From Salinisphaera sp. G21_0 (lineage in GTDB: Bacteria > Pseudomonadota > Gammaproteobacteria > Pseudomonadales > Endozoicomonadaceae), in NCBI RefSeq assembly GCF_017744115.1, contig NZ_JAGHQW010000012.1, forward strand, positions 50,001 through 114,000: a stretch of 64,000 nucleotides of DNA, in the 5' to 3' direction. The position numbers and the translations under genes were made by a program. How positions within the stretch are numbered: position 1 is the stretch's first letter; the number at the start of each line of letters is the position of its first letter. The notes under the pieces are model-generated. The model saw only the letters and a list, made by a program, of their open reading frames with translations. It ran no database searches and had not been told where the DNA came from. Positions 29,194-37,859 of the stretch are shown here, in pieces.

Positions 29194-30357
29194 TCAGGCA
29201 GTGATCGCGATCAGGATAGCAGGTAGAATGAAAAAGACACCTACCACATAGGCCAACACCATCCATTTCTTCCGGCTGGCCGCCTGGGCAAAACGACGGG
29301 CAACCGTTGGAGGTATATTGCGAAGGAATGGAACAATGTAAATCAACAGTACGGCTGACACATTAAACAACAGATGGACAAGTGCTATCTGCAGGGCAAA
29401 GAATCCCATGGCTCCCTGGACGGCTGTTGCCGCCAGCAAGGCCGTGATCGTAGTGCCGATATTGGCTCCCAGGGTAAATGGATACACCTCCCTGAGCTTG
29501 AAAATACCATTCCCGGCAAGAGGTACGATCAGACTGGTACAGGTCGAGGATGATTGCACGGCAATGGTCATCATCATACCTGAGAAAATACCCGTAGCAG
29601 GCCCCCGCCCAATGGCTTTGTGCAGAATCTGCTTGGCTTTACCCACCATCAGATGCTTGAGCAGTTTGCCAAGATAGATAATGGAGATAAAAATAAAGGC
29701 CAGCCCTGTCAACGCCAGGCAGACACCGGCCCACAGGTCCGGCAAAGAGCCATAGGCTCCCTTGAACAGGTCTACAGCAGGCCCTGTAAGCACCTTAACA
29801 AAGTTCAAACCTTTGATACTGACAGAGTCGCCGCCCACCAGCAGTCCGGCCAGAAAGTCAGACGACTTGGCCAGGAACCCCGTCATGATCTCCAGCGGGA
29901 GAAAAATCATAACCGCCATCAGATTGAAAAAGTCATGAACGGTAGCTGCGGAAAACGCACGACGAAACTCTTTTTTCTTACCGATATGGCCCATACTGAC
30001 CAGTGTATTGGTCACAGTGGTACCAATATTGGCACCCATAATCATCGGAATAGCGGTGGCAACCGGAAGACCTCCGGCAACAAGGCCAACAATCACCGAT
30101 GTCACGGTACTGGATGACTGAACCACTGCGGTTGCCAGTGCACCTGCCACCAGGCCCATCACCGGGTTGGTGGCAAAAGCAAATAACTGACGGGCACCTT
30201 CAGCGCCACCAGAAGCCCATTTAAAGCCGGAACCGATCATCCCGACAGCGACCAGCAATAGGTAGATCATCAGCGCCACTAATAGCCACTGAATAATCTG
30301 ACCTTTCGGTTGCGTCGACTCGGCGGTATAACTGGGTTGCATTTGAACATCCTGCAA
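29194..30357 (-). CDS. Na/Pi cotransporter family protein
   Basis: This 387-residue membrane protein has the two inverted PNaS repeats of sodium-phosphate cotransporters (NptA/YjbB, SLC34 type). Each half contains the QSSS motif: VVQSSSTVTSVIVGLVAGG and AVQSSSTCTSLIVPLAGNG, followed by GANIGTTVTN and GANIGTTITALL. These form the substrate and sodium sites. Bacterial members import or export phosphate. The length equals the transport core without the C-terminal PhoU-like domain. It is followed by a small coiled-coil gene. The 189-base gap to nfeD contains no gene. Confidence 0.92.
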   Translation of the reverse strand: MQDVQMQPSYTAESTQPKGQIIQWLLVALMIYLLLVAVGMIGSGFKWASGGAEGARQLFAFATNPVMGLVAGALATAVVQSSSTVTSVIVGLVAGGLPVATAIPMIMGANIGTTVTNTLVSMGHIGKKKEFRRAFSAATVHDFFNLMAVMIFLPLEIMTGFLAKSSDFLAGLLVGGDSVSIKGLNFVKVLTGPAVDLFKGAYGSLPDLWAGVCLALTGLAFIFISIIYLGKLLKHLMVGKAKQILHKAIGRGPATGIFSGMMMTIAVQSSSTCTSLIVPLAGNGIFKLREVYPFTLGANIGTTITALLAATAVQGAMGFFALQIALVHLLFNVSAVLLIYIVPFLRNIPPTVARRFAQAASRKKWMVLAYVVGVFFILPAILIAITA

Positions 30358-30546
30358 GGTGAATAAACTCGACTATCCAGAAATAACACTGGATGTCACG
30401 GCATCAAACTGGATTACCGAAAAAACGATTGTTCCATTGAAGGGGGACAAGCATAAAGAAACTGTAAAGGAGTCTCAAGCCTGTCCCGGAGAGAATTGAA
30501 ACAAGAAAGCCAGTGTCGGTTATTCCAACATTCCAGTGTCAAATAA

Positions 30547-30996
30547 TCAGACCAGCTCTCTGACCAGCAGCATCATCCCCTGATTGCCCGTTACCGAGAC
30601 TTTGCTCCCTTTGGCGACAGATCTGTCCGATTCCACCTTCCAGAGTGTATCGCCAATGGCAAGTTTACTCTGCCCTGCTGGCAAGTCATGCTCAAGTACA
30701 ATGGTCCGGCCTATTAACTGCGATGCCCGATTATTTAATTCGGGGCTGTCACTCTTGTTATTCACTTTACGGAACAGCTTCCAGTATGCCAGTGAGAGCA
30801 ACAAACTGCCGGTACCAAACATCACCAGCTGAATGGGCCAGCTTATATCAGGCACCAGCCAGAGCCACAAAGCGACAACCGCAGCAGCAGCGGCACTGCC
30901 CAGCAGGAAACCACCCGCACCCAGGGCCTCTGCGCCCAGAAGCATAAAGAGCAGAATCAACCAGTGCCAGGGTTCCAGGGTAATAGCAATATCCAT
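30547..30996 (-). CDS. NfeD-like membrane protein, partner of QmcA
   Basis: The protein has 149 residues: three or four membrane helices (LILLFMLLGAEALGAGGFLLG, AAAAVVALWLWLV, LVMFGTGSLLLSLAYW) followed by a small cytoplasmic OB-fold domain (LIGRTIVLEHDLPAGQSKLAIGD with VSVTGNQGMMLLV). This is the short NfeD1b type (YbbJ in E. coli), which pairs with SPFH proteins in membrane microdomains. Its start overlaps the stop of the SPFH gene by one base (TGATG), showing translational coupling. Confidence 0.88.
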   Translation of the reverse strand: MDIAITLEPWHWLILLFMLLGAEALGAGGFLLGSAAAAAVVALWLWLVPDISWPIQLVMFGTGSLLLSLAYWKLFRKVNNKSDSPELNNRASQLIGRTIVLEHDLPAGQSKLAIGDTLWKVESDRSVAKGSKVSVTGNQGMMLLVRELV

Positions 30997-31928
30997 CAGG
31001 CCTCCTTCTCACTTCCCTTTTTAAGAGTGGCCTCTCCCACCAGCTCCTTGATACCGGCGATTGAGCCAATCAGACTACCAGCCTCCAGAGGCATCATGAT
31101 CACTTTATTATTCTCTGCAGACGCAACATCCTTCAGGGCTTCTACGTATTTCTGGGCAACAAAATAGTTAATTGCCCGATGATCACCTTCGGCAATCGCC
31201 CTGGACACCATAGACGTTGCCACCGCCTCGGCTTCTGCCAGACGTTCCCGGGCTTCCGCTTCCCGCCTGGCGGCTTCAAGCTCACCTTCCGCCTTGAGGA
31301 TCTGCGCCTGCTTTTCACCCTCGGCTACTTTAATGGCCGCTTCGCGGGCACCTTCCGCCTCAAGGATCTGGGCACGTTTATCCCGCTCAGCCTTCATCTG
31401 CCTGGCCATGGCTTCCACCAGGTCCGCAGGCGGGGCAATATCACGCAACTCAATACGGGTCACCTTCAAGCCCCAGGGATCGGTGGCTTCATCCACTTTT
31501 ATCAGCAGGCGTTCATTAATCCGATCCCGGTTGGACAGCATTTCATCCAGTTCCATGGACCCTAATACCGCCCGGATATTGGTCATTACCAGGTTTTTCA
31601 TGGCACGATCAAGATCGTTCACCTCATAAGAGGCTTTGACCGCATCCTGGACCAGGTAGAAACAGACCGCATCCGTGGTAACCTGAGCGTTATCGGCACT
31701 GATCACCTCCTGGGGCGGGATGTCCAGAACCTGCTCCATCATGTTCATTTTCTTACCAACCGTATCAATCACCGGCACAATCACATGCAGCCCGGGTGTT
31801 AACGTACTGGTGTATTTGCCAAATCGCTCGACGGTGTAGTTATACCCCTGAGGGACAATTCGTACACCAGTTGATATAAGAACAGCAATAAGGACAACAA
31901 ACACAATTGCTGTGATTTCCATACCCAT
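30996..31928 (-). CDS. qmcA: SPFH/stomatin-like protein
   Basis: This is a 310-residue band-7 protein. An N-terminal membrane anchor ([15 protein letters not shown]) precedes the SPFH core ([65 protein letters not shown]) and a long coiled coil rich in Ala/Glu ([19 protein letters not shown]). Such proteins oligomerise into ring-like scaffolds around membrane proteases; E. coli QmcA is multicopy suppressor of the ftsH htpX defect. GGAG lies 6 bases before the ATG. It is translationally coupled to nfeD. Confidence 0.92.
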   Translation of the reverse strand: MGMEITAIVFVVLIAVLISTGVRIVPQGYNYTVERFGKYTSTLTPGLHVIVPVIDTVGKKMNMMEQVLDIPPQEVISADNAQVTTDAVCFYLVQDAVKASYEVNDLDRAMKNLVMTNIRAVLGSMELDEMLSNRDRINERLLIKVDEATDPWGLKVTRIELRDIAPPADLVEAMARQMKAERDKRAQILEAEGAREAAIKVAEGEKQAQILKAEGELEAARREAEARERLAEAEAVATSMVSRAIAEGDHRAINYFVAQKYVEALKDVASAENNKVIMMPLEAGSLIGSIAGIKELVGEATLKKGSEKEA

Positions 31929-32079
31929 AGAAGGCTCCTGTTTACTGAATTTATTTATTCTGACGCGAAGTCCGACTTATGTCATCTCATAAGCCATGAC
32001 TGCATCCTGGTCTCAAACAAAATTGCCAATAGCCGGTAACAATCAGGCCTGAAAAAGAGTTAATCATCATATTTTTGGC

Positions 32080-32964
32080 CTATGATTTGAAAGTCGCGGC
32101 TTGTTTATTGTGTGTTTTTGTGACACTTCCTTTGGCGTCCCTTTCGCGCTCTGCGTAAACGGTATTATTCTGGTAGCGCTCCCTTCGGTGCCTCCTTATG
32201 AGTTCCCTTCTGCGCTCTGCGTAAGCGGGGTCATTCTGGTAGCGTTTCCTTTGGAGCCCCCTTATGCGCGCCCTTTCACGCGCTGCGTAAGCGGGATCAT
32301 TCCGGTAGCGTTCCCTTCGGAGCGCCCTCTGGCGTTCCTTTTTGCGCTCGACGTAATCGGGGTCATTCTGATAGCGCTCCCTCTCGCGCTCCCTAGCGCG
32401 TTCTCTTATGCGCTTGGCGTAAACGGGATCTTTGCGAAGCATCCTCCGGCGCTCCCTCTCGCGTTCTGCGTAAACGGGATCATTCTGGTAGCGCTCCCTT
32501 CGGCGTGCCCTTCGGTGTTCCTTTTTGCGCTCGGCGTAATCGGGGTCATTCTGGTTGTTATTGACAACGGATGAAATTTGCGGGGTTGATTGACCTGTAT
32601 CTGTAGCAGGCTGGATCAGAAAACGCTGATTTTCAGGAATATATGTGTGGGCATGATCATTGTTTAACGATTCTATTCTGACTGGTGAGTAAAATAATTG
32701 ATCTTCTTTATTATTAACGCTTGCTATCGACCTTTTTCCCAGCCGGGTATCATCAACTGGATTGTGAAAAGGCACCGTAGATTGCTGAAGGTACTTTTTA
32801 GTAGTTTCATCAGCACGCATAGCACATAGAATAACAGCAGCGTCTATAATGTCACGGGAGAAGGCCACACCTGATGCGTGGGATTTAGAAAAAGGAGTAT
32901 CCTGAAAACAGGATAAATGACCAGAAGCTGCATTTAATTGCGCAAAGATAGTAGGTCTATACAT
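32080..32964 (-). CDS. Arg-rich repeat protein 1 (NDPxYAER repeats)
   Basis: The protein has 294 residues. The first ~135 are polar with few landmarks. The rest is about seven repeats of ~22 residues, each of the form (Q/R)NDPxYAERxRERxRxxRRERY, giving an extremely basic, highly charged helical tail. The unit-to-unit differences are moderate, so the array is older than the one in the plus-strand gene at 50.3 kb. It has no ribosome site: its ATG is built from the last of three 8-bp TAATTCAA-like repeats. Three other basic-repeat genes in the window share this leader. A nucleic-acid-binding role follows from charge only; I do not recognise a named family. Confidence 0.7.
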   Translation of the reverse strand: MYRPTIFAQLNAASGHLSCFQDTPFSKSHASGVAFSRDIIDAAVILCAMRADETTKKYLQQSTVPFHNPVDDTRLGKRSIASVNNKEDQLFYSPVRIESLNNDHAHTYIPENQRFLIQPATDTGQSTPQISSVVNNNQNDPDYAERKKEHRRARRRERYQNDPVYAERERERRRMLRKDPVYAKRIRERARERERERYQNDPDYVERKKERQRALRRERYRNDPAYAARERARIRGLQRKRYQNDPAYAERRRELIRRHRRERYQNNTVYAERERDAKGSVTKTHNKQAATFKS

Positions 32965-32998
32965 TGAATTACAGAATTATTGAATTTACCTTAAGACC
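32964..32998 (-). promoter_or_regulatory. 8-bp repeat leader of Arg-rich repeat protein 1
   Basis: Reading the minus strand, GGTCTTA (32998-32992), a 4-base spacer and then three 8-bp units AAATTCAA, TAATTCTG, TAATTCAA (32987-32964) run straight into the start codon: the last A is the A of ATG. No purine-rich ribosome site is present. The same arrangement precedes three plus-strand genes at 50.3, 51.5 and 52.5 kb. Confidence 0.75.
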
Positions 32999-33278
32999 AT
33001 TCTTTCTTATAAAAGTTCATCCCTGAAATACTCTATCTAATATTTATTCAGTAGTGGGTTAAAAGCCTGTTTGGGTATGAATATCCCCCCCGAATTACAA
33101 CTTGGATGGTCAGTTGTCTGGGGGGCTGAGCGAAACTGCAAGACCGTCTCCACACCTACCGGATGACAAAGGGTGTGGAGATCTGACCAAGAGACAGCCC
33201 GAAAAGGCGGGGAGTGTATGATCAAAAGGCCAGCGACCATATGGTGTATTTTTCACATAATAAATCTGTCGATCAACG
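32988..33278. other. Intergenic region with a 10-bp stem hairpin
   Basis: The gap between the Arg-repeat gene and ptrB holds a hairpin with arms 33148-33157 and 33173-33182 (TCTCCACACC/GGTGTGGAGA) and a 15-base loop, without a T-run. A 67-codon minus-strand frame across 33037-33240 has no ribosome site or recognisable family and is probably not a gene. The region looks like decayed mobile DNA, but I cannot name the element. Confidence 0.35.
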
Positions 33279-35357
33279 CTACTTCAAGACAAAACACTTG
33301 AGGATAAAGGCATAGTTAAACGCTTCTTCATCAATCCACTCATAACGCTTGCTGGCACCGGCATGGCCTGCGTGCATATTCATGTTCAGTAGCAGCAGGT
33401 TATCGTCGGTTTTTAACGCCCTTAAGCGTGCTACCATTTTGGCCGGTTCCCAGTAAGTAACCTGCTCATCGGATATCCCGGAGTTAAACAACATCGGAGG
33501 GTAATCCCTGGCCTGCACATTGTCATAAGGCGAGTACTGCATAATGTAATCAAAGTCGTCGGCACTGGTGACCGGGTTGCCCCACTCTTCCCATTCCGGT
33601 GGTGTCAATGGCAGGGATGCATCACTGATGGTGTTAATAACATCAACAAAAGGCACATCGGCCACCACACAACCAAACAGATCCGGACGCAGGTTGGTCA
33701 CTGCGCCCATTAACAGCCCACCGGCACTGCCACCATTAATGGCAATCTGCCCTTTATCGGTATAACCCTGTTTGACCAGGTACTCCGTGGCATCAATAAA
33801 GTCATTGAAGGTATTCATCTTATGACGCATTTTGCCATTGAGATACCACTGATAGCCCTTTTCATCACCGCCACGAATATGAGCCGTTGCATAAACAAAA
33901 CCACGATCCACCAGGCTGAAGAGCTTTGATGAAAAACCAGCGGTCATGCCATAACCATAGGAACCATAACCGTAAACCAGGGCGCGATGGGAGCCATCCT
34001 TTACCAGACCTTTGTTATGAATAATGGTTATCGGAATACGTTCACCGTCCCGGGCGGTGGCATACTCCCGCTTAACTTCATATTTTTCCGGTTCAAAGTT
34101 GGGCGTTTCCCGGGTATAGACCGCTCTGGTTTGAACGGTCTTCAAATTCAGCTCAAGAACGGTACTGGGCATAACCGGTGAGGAGTAATCCAGACGAACC
34201 ATTGTAGCGTTATGATCCCAGTCACCGGAAAAATCCAGTTCATAGGCTTCATCAGGCATGGATACCCTCTGCCGGGTACCGGACACCATATCCTGTACCA
34301 CCAGCTCATCCAGCGCTTTTTCGTTATTTTTCTGCTCAATAATCAGGTAATGATTGTAGAAATGAATATCGGTAAGGCTAATGGTGTCACTTTCGGCCTG
34401 GATCAGCTCCCAATGTTTCTGCTCCCACTGGTTTACCGATGTTTTATACAGCTGGAAGTTATTGGCACCATTAAGATTGGTGAGAATATAGAAGTCATCT
34501 TTATAGTGATCGAGGTTAAACACCACATCATCAGTGCCATGGGCAAACAGACGGAAATCTATCGCGGCGCGGGAAGAAACATAAACCACCTGACTGGAGC
34601 CGCTGTTGAGATACACCATAACGTATTCACGGTCTGTGGTTTCCGCCAGCGAAAGAAACATCCCGTCAAATTCATCAGGTTTGGAGAACACCAGCGCTTT
34701 CTTTTCCGGTCCCTGATGGATATTGATTTTATAGACATGCTTACCACGTGCCTGCTCATCACGCTCAACCACCAGAAGGTGCTCATCATCTATCCAGAGT
34801 ATGGAGCCGGTACTGTTATGGAAGGTCCAGTCACTGTCCTGCCCGGTCACCAGATTCCGAACCCGAATGCTTCGCTCCATGGAGCCGGTGAGATTATAAC
34901 CATAAGCAAGAAAGGTATTTGCCCGGTTGGTGATGGACGGGCCAAACATGTAGAGGTCCTTGCCATCCGCCTCTTTGTTAACGTCCATATAAACCACTTC
35001 AGGCAGATCCATCGAGCCATGACGACGACAGAGAATGGGATAGTTCTTCCCCTTCTCTTCCCGGTAATAATAGAGAAAATCGCCCTTTTTAACGGGCCAG
35101 GACTGATAGTCTTCTTTTATCCGGGACAGAATTTCCTGATAAAGCTGCTCCTGAACGACCTTGCTGTCTTTCATTTGGGCATCTTTATAATCACTTTCAG
35201 CGTTAAGATAGGCCAGCACCTCCGGGTTTTTAAAATCCAGATCGCCTGCCACAATCTTTTGCCAGTGCTCATCCCGCAACCAATGGTATTCATCGATACG
35301 GGTCTGGTTGTGCTGAATAATGGAGTGTGGAATTTTTTGAGCGACCGGTGCTTTCAA
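33279..35357 (-). CDS. ptrB: Oligopeptidase B (protease II)
   Basis: This is a 692-residue S9A serine peptidase that cuts peptides after basic residues; E. coli protease II has 686. It has the N-terminal beta-propeller (YHWLRDEHWQ, YYREEKGKNYPILCRR, YVMVYLNSGSSQV) and C-terminal alpha/beta-hydrolase domain with nucleophile GGSAGGLLMG, an Asp region (MLFNSGISDEQV) and catalytic His in MHAGHAGASKRYE. The start codon is TTG at 35357, with GAGGAAATCCC upstream; there is no in-frame ATG nearby. It follows tusB by 51 bases on the same strand, so read-through from the tus genes is possible. The enzyme is normally cytoplasmic. Confidence 0.95.
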   Translation of the reverse strand: MKAPVAQKIPHSIIQHNQTRIDEYHWLRDEHWQKIVAGDLDFKNPEVLAYLNAESDYKDAQMKDSKVVQEQLYQEILSRIKEDYQSWPVKKGDFLYYYREEKGKNYPILCRRHGSMDLPEVVYMDVNKEADGKDLYMFGPSITNRANTFLAYGYNLTGSMERSIRVRNLVTGQDSDWTFHNSTGSILWIDDEHLLVVERDEQARGKHVYKINIHQGPEKKALVFSKPDEFDGMFLSLAETTDREYVMVYLNSGSSQVVYVSSRAAIDFRLFAHGTDDVVFNLDHYKDDFYILTNLNGANNFQLYKTSVNQWEQKHWELIQAESDTISLTDIHFYNHYLIIEQKNNEKALDELVVQDMVSGTRQRVSMPDEAYELDFSGDWDHNATMVRLDYSSPVMPSTVLELNLKTVQTRAVYTRETPNFEPEKYEVKREYATARDGERIPITIIHNKGLVKDGSHRALVYGYGSYGYGMTAGFSSKLFSLVDRGFVYATAHIRGGDEKGYQWYLNGKMRHKMNTFNDFIDATEYLVKQGYTDKGQIAINGGSAGGLLMGAVTNLRPDLFGCVVADVPFVDVINTISDASLPLTPPEWEEWGNPVTSADDFDYIMQYSPYDNVQARDYPPMLFNSGISDEQVTYWEPAKMVARLRALKTDDNLLLLNMNMHAGHAGASKRYEWIDEEAFNYAFILKCFVLK

Positions 35358-35408
35358 AGGGATTTCCTCAGTCAGTAAACATAATAAAATATGATTGGAT
35401 AATATAAA

Positions 35409-35690
35409 TTAAAACCATGACAGCACTTTCTCATGATCAACACATAATAAAACAAAGCGATCATAGTTGATGACTTCAAACGGCGCAGACACCGCCACCC
35501 CGCGAGCCCTCGCATCAATATCCAGCACATAAACAGAGCAGCCATCCGGTAAAGCATCCAACCGGCTTGCCGGTGACAGCAGTTCATAAACAGCGTCTTC
35601 AATCAACAACACAGAATCGCCGCTGACAACAGCACGAACACAGAGTGCCATTGCCTGACCCGGCTTATTAACGGTATGCAGCGTACTCAT
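35409..35690 (-). CDS. tusB: Sulfur relay protein TusB/DsrH-like
   Basis: This 93-residue protein is the third subunit of the TusBCD complex that passes persulfide sulfur from TusA to TusE for 2-thiolation of tRNA wobble uridine. The pattern LHTVNKPG (N-terminus) and VLLIEDAVYELL matches the DsrH-fold TusB of E. coli (95 residues). Its ATG overlaps the stop of tusC by one base (TGATG). TusE, the next acceptor, is not encoded here; the adjacent downstream gene is ptrB. Confidence 0.85.
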   Translation of the reverse strand: MSTLHTVNKPGQAMALCVRAVVSGDSVLLIEDAVYELLSPASRLDALPDGCSVYVLDIDARARGVAVSAPFEVINYDRFVLLCVDHEKVLSWF

Positions 35691-36049
35691 CAGAAAATAA
35701 ACACCCTGGAATGCTGTTGGATAAACAGAGGCAGCTCACCCTCGGCAAGCACTGTCACCCCTTCCTGAAGCGCATCAGAACGGATACCCCGTTCCTCCAG
35801 TGACAGCTGATCCACATAAATGGTCTCTATGCCATATAGCGGCAGTACCTGAAGCATGGCGGCAAGATTCTTACGGGGAATGTCACCGGCCTCCTGCCCT
35901 TGCAATAACTGATAGACCCCATCGCCCATCAGTAAAAGACTGGTCTCAATATCATAAGAAGCGGATACCAGTGCCGTATCAAGTGCCTCACGGGCCGACT
36001 GCCCACTGTAAGGAGCCCGGCTGGAAATAACACACACAGAATGACTCAT
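35690..36049 (-). CDS. tusC: Sulfur relay protein TusC/DsrF-like
   Basis: This is a 119-residue DsrE-fold protein (VCVISSRAPYSGQSAREALDTALVSASYD, then SLLLMGDGVYQLLQGQEAG) typical of TusC. I chose the ATG at 36049 because GGAG lies 6 bases upstream; a start four codons earlier would overlap tusD. It sits between tusD (1-base gap) and tusB (1-base overlap), the standard D-C-B order. Confidence 0.88.
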   Translation of the reverse strand: MSHSVCVISSRAPYSGQSAREALDTALVSASYDIETSLLLMGDGVYQLLQGQEAGDIPRKNLAAMLQVLPLYGIETIYVDQLSLEERGIRSDALQEGVTVLAEGELPLFIQQHSRVFIF

Positions 36050-36050
36050 C

Positions 36051-36443
36051 TCAGGCTCCAAAAGTGATCAAGCGATCGGCCATCAGTGCGCCATCAAGCA
36101 ACTGCCCCAGGCCGGAAAGCTCATAGCCCTTGCGGAGATTATGACCCGGCAGTTCATAACGGTCAGATTCTGCCTGATCCACAATACCCCGCCTTAATGC
36201 CGCAGCAATACAAACCACAGCATCCAGATTGTGCGCCTGGATAAACTGCTGCCACTCTTCAGGGAGGTTGGACTCATCCTGAGGTGGCTGGGCAATGGCG
36301 GTCGCCGTGTTCACCCCATCCTGATAAAAAAATAACCGGACAATCTCGTGCCCCTGGTCCACCACAGCCCGGGCAAAGTGCAAGGCACTTTGTGGTGCCT
36401 GACTGTTGGCCGGAGCACCATACACGGCCAGTGCAAACTTCAT
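36051..36443 (-). CDS. tusD: Sulfur relay protein TusD/DsrE-like
   Basis: TusD is the sulfur-carrying subunit of TusBCD. This 130-residue protein has the DsrE fold start (MKFALAVYGAPANSQAPQSALHFARAV), FFYQDGV, and the active Cys in AVVCIAAALRRG, the position that corresponds to Cys78 of E. coli TusD. The last residues LITFGA match the family. It is first in the tusDCB operon. Upstream yccA is separated by an intrinsic terminator, so tusDCB may have its own promoter in the 92-base gap. Confidence 0.9.
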   Translation of the reverse strand: MKFALAVYGAPANSQAPQSALHFARAVVDQGHEIVRLFFYQDGVNTATAIAQPPQDESNLPEEWQQFIQAHNLDAVVCIAAALRRGIVDQAESDRYELPGHNLRKGYELSGLGQLLDGALMADRLITFGA

Positions 36444-36486
36444 AACAATAACCTTGCGTTAACAGAAAAAAATAGCCAAGCCAAAC

Positions 36487-36513
36487 AAAAAAAGCCCCAC
36501 CAAATGGCGGGGC
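36487..36513 (-). terminator. Intrinsic terminator after yccA
   Basis: On the minus strand GCCCCGCC-ATTT-GGTGGGGC forms an 8-bp stem with one G-U pair, followed by seven T's. It lies 22 bases after the yccA stop and upstream of tusD. Confidence 0.85.
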
Positions 36514-36535
36514 CCGTTAAAAGCAAAATCACACA

Positions 36536-37207
36536 TCAGTCGTCACTACTGGCACCCAGCAGGTGGAGCAGCGCAGTGAACAGGTTATAAATATCCAGGT
36601 AAAGGGAAACAGTGGCACGGATATAGTTAGTCTCACCACCGTGGATAATACGGCTGGTGTCAAACAGAATAAAACCGGACATCAGCAGCACAATCAGGGC
36701 AGACAGTGCCATGCTGGCAGCAGGGATATTAAAGAAGATCAGGGCAATACTGGCGACCACAGCAACAATCAGGCCAACCATCAGGAAACCACCCATAAAG
36801 GAAAAATCTTTGCGAGTGGTCAAAACATAGCCAGAGAGCGCAAAGAACACCACGGCTGTTCCACCCAGGGCCTGCATGATCAGGGATGGACCATTGGCCA
36901 TACCCAGGTAATGGTTAAGCATTGGCCCCAGGGCGGCACCCAGCACACCGGTAAAGGCAAAAACAGCGACAATACCCTTGGCAGAATCAGCGGTCTTGTT
37001 AACCACGAACAGCAGGCCAAAACCGACCAGAGAGAGAACCAGTGCCGTCATCTGGCTGATCTGCAGAGCCATGGCAACGCCGGCGGTGACAGCACTGAAT
37101 AGCAGAGTCATACCCAGCAGCATATAGGTATTGCGCAGAACCTTGTTGATTTCAACGCCTGCACCCAGGCTGGTAGAAGCAGCGGTCATTACGGGTTTGC
37201 GATCCAT
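36536..37207 (-). CDS. yccA: Bax inhibitor-1/YccA-family membrane protein
   Basis: This is a 223-residue protein with seven hydrophobic helices of the UPF0005/TMBIM family. It starts like E. coli YccA (MDRK, then INKVLRNTYMLLGMTLLFSA) and ends with the family sequence FDTSRIIHGGETNYIRATVSLYLDIYNLFTALL. YccA binds and inhibits the FtsH protease; some family members form calcium leak channels. I chose the ATG at 37207 because it matches the family N-terminus; an ATG three codons upstream touches GAGGA directly. The yccA-tusDCB neighbourhood is also found in enterobacteria. Confidence 0.92.
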   Translation of the reverse strand: MDRKPVMTAASTSLGAGVEINKVLRNTYMLLGMTLLFSAVTAGVAMALQISQMTALVLSLVGFGLLFVVNKTADSAKGIVAVFAFTGVLGAALGPMLNHYLGMANGPSLIMQALGGTAVVFFALSGYVLTTRKDFSFMGGFLMVGLIVAVVASIALIFFNIPAASMALSALIVLLMSGFILFDTSRIIHGGETNYIRATVSLYLDIYNLFTALLHLLGASSDD

Positions 37208-37373
37208 CTTTGTCATTCCTCTATATAGATGTAATACCAGTCATTATATCAGACCAATTTACTGGGGCTATAGTTTTAACAATTCCTGACATTTTGCCTA
37301 TCTGAATACTATCTACTACTTTTCACATTTCCTGAGCTGGGAGCATAGAAAAAGATTACCGTTTATCAAGGCG

Positions 37374-37401
37374 TTGACAGAATCCTGATTTCAGGTACTA
37401 T
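37374..37401 (+). promoter_or_regulatory. Sigma-70 promoter of the tRNA-Ser pair
   Basis: TTGACA (37374-37379), a 16-base spacer and TACTAT (37396-37401) lie just upstream of the first tRNA-Ser gene, with a GC-rich discriminator after the -10 box, as is usual for stable RNA promoters. Confidence 0.7.
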
Positions 37402-37413
37402 TCGTCTCGTCGC

Positions 37414-37504
37414 GGAGGGATGGCTGAGCGGTTGAAAGCACCGGTCTTGAAAACCGGCGAGGGTTAATAGCCCTCCCAGGGTTCGAATCCCTGTCCCTCC
37501 GCCA
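37414..37504 (+). tRNA. tRNA-Ser(UGA), copy 1
   Basis: This is a 91-base class II tRNA with encoded CCA. The acceptor stem GGAGGGA/TCCCTCC is perfect, the anticodon stem CCGGT/ACCGG encloses loop CTTGAAA with anticodon TGA, and a long variable arm (GAGGG..CCCTC) identifies Ser. The T arm carries GGTTCGAATCC. It reads UCA codons. A near-identical copy follows after 46 bases. Confidence 0.96.
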
Positions 37505-37550
37505 TATCTATATACTTTTCTTCATACTTCGTGACAGAAAAATCATCCTT

Positions 37551-37641
37551 GGAGGGATGGCTGAGCGGTTGAAAGCACTGGTCTTGAAAACCAGCGAAGG
37601 TTAATAGCCTTCCCAGGGTTCGAATCCCTGTCCCTCCGCCA
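37551..37641 (+). tRNA. tRNA-Ser(UGA), copy 2
   Basis: This is the second tRNA-Ser with the same anticodon, 91 bases including CCA. It differs from copy 1 at paired positions only: the anticodon stem reads CTGGT/ACCAG and the variable arm GAAGG..CCTTC, so each change is compensated. The restriction-modification island begins about 220 bases later, a common integration position beside tRNA genes. Confidence 0.96.
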
Positions 37642-37859
37642 CTTCTTAACTCCCCGGCTTAATCAGTCATAATCTTCTGAACTGTAAGACCTCTTCACCA
37701 CTCATCACTGTTCACCACCCTATCTCGGTATATGTCTTACCCCCCTATACCACTGCAACTCCCTTTACGGTAACCTAACGACCATTTACTACTAATGGGC
37801 CGACAGAAGCACCAGGAACAACACCCCCGCTTTCCCGCCCCGCCACCGGTTACCCTTTT

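Noticed and set aside
32101..32574. 157-codon plus-strand frame across the Arg-repeat gene
   Set aside because: Antisense shadow of repeated units; no ribosome site and no sensible composition.
33037..33240. 67-codon minus-strand frame before ptrB
   Set aside because: No ribosome site, odd composition and no family features; more likely decayed mobile DNA.
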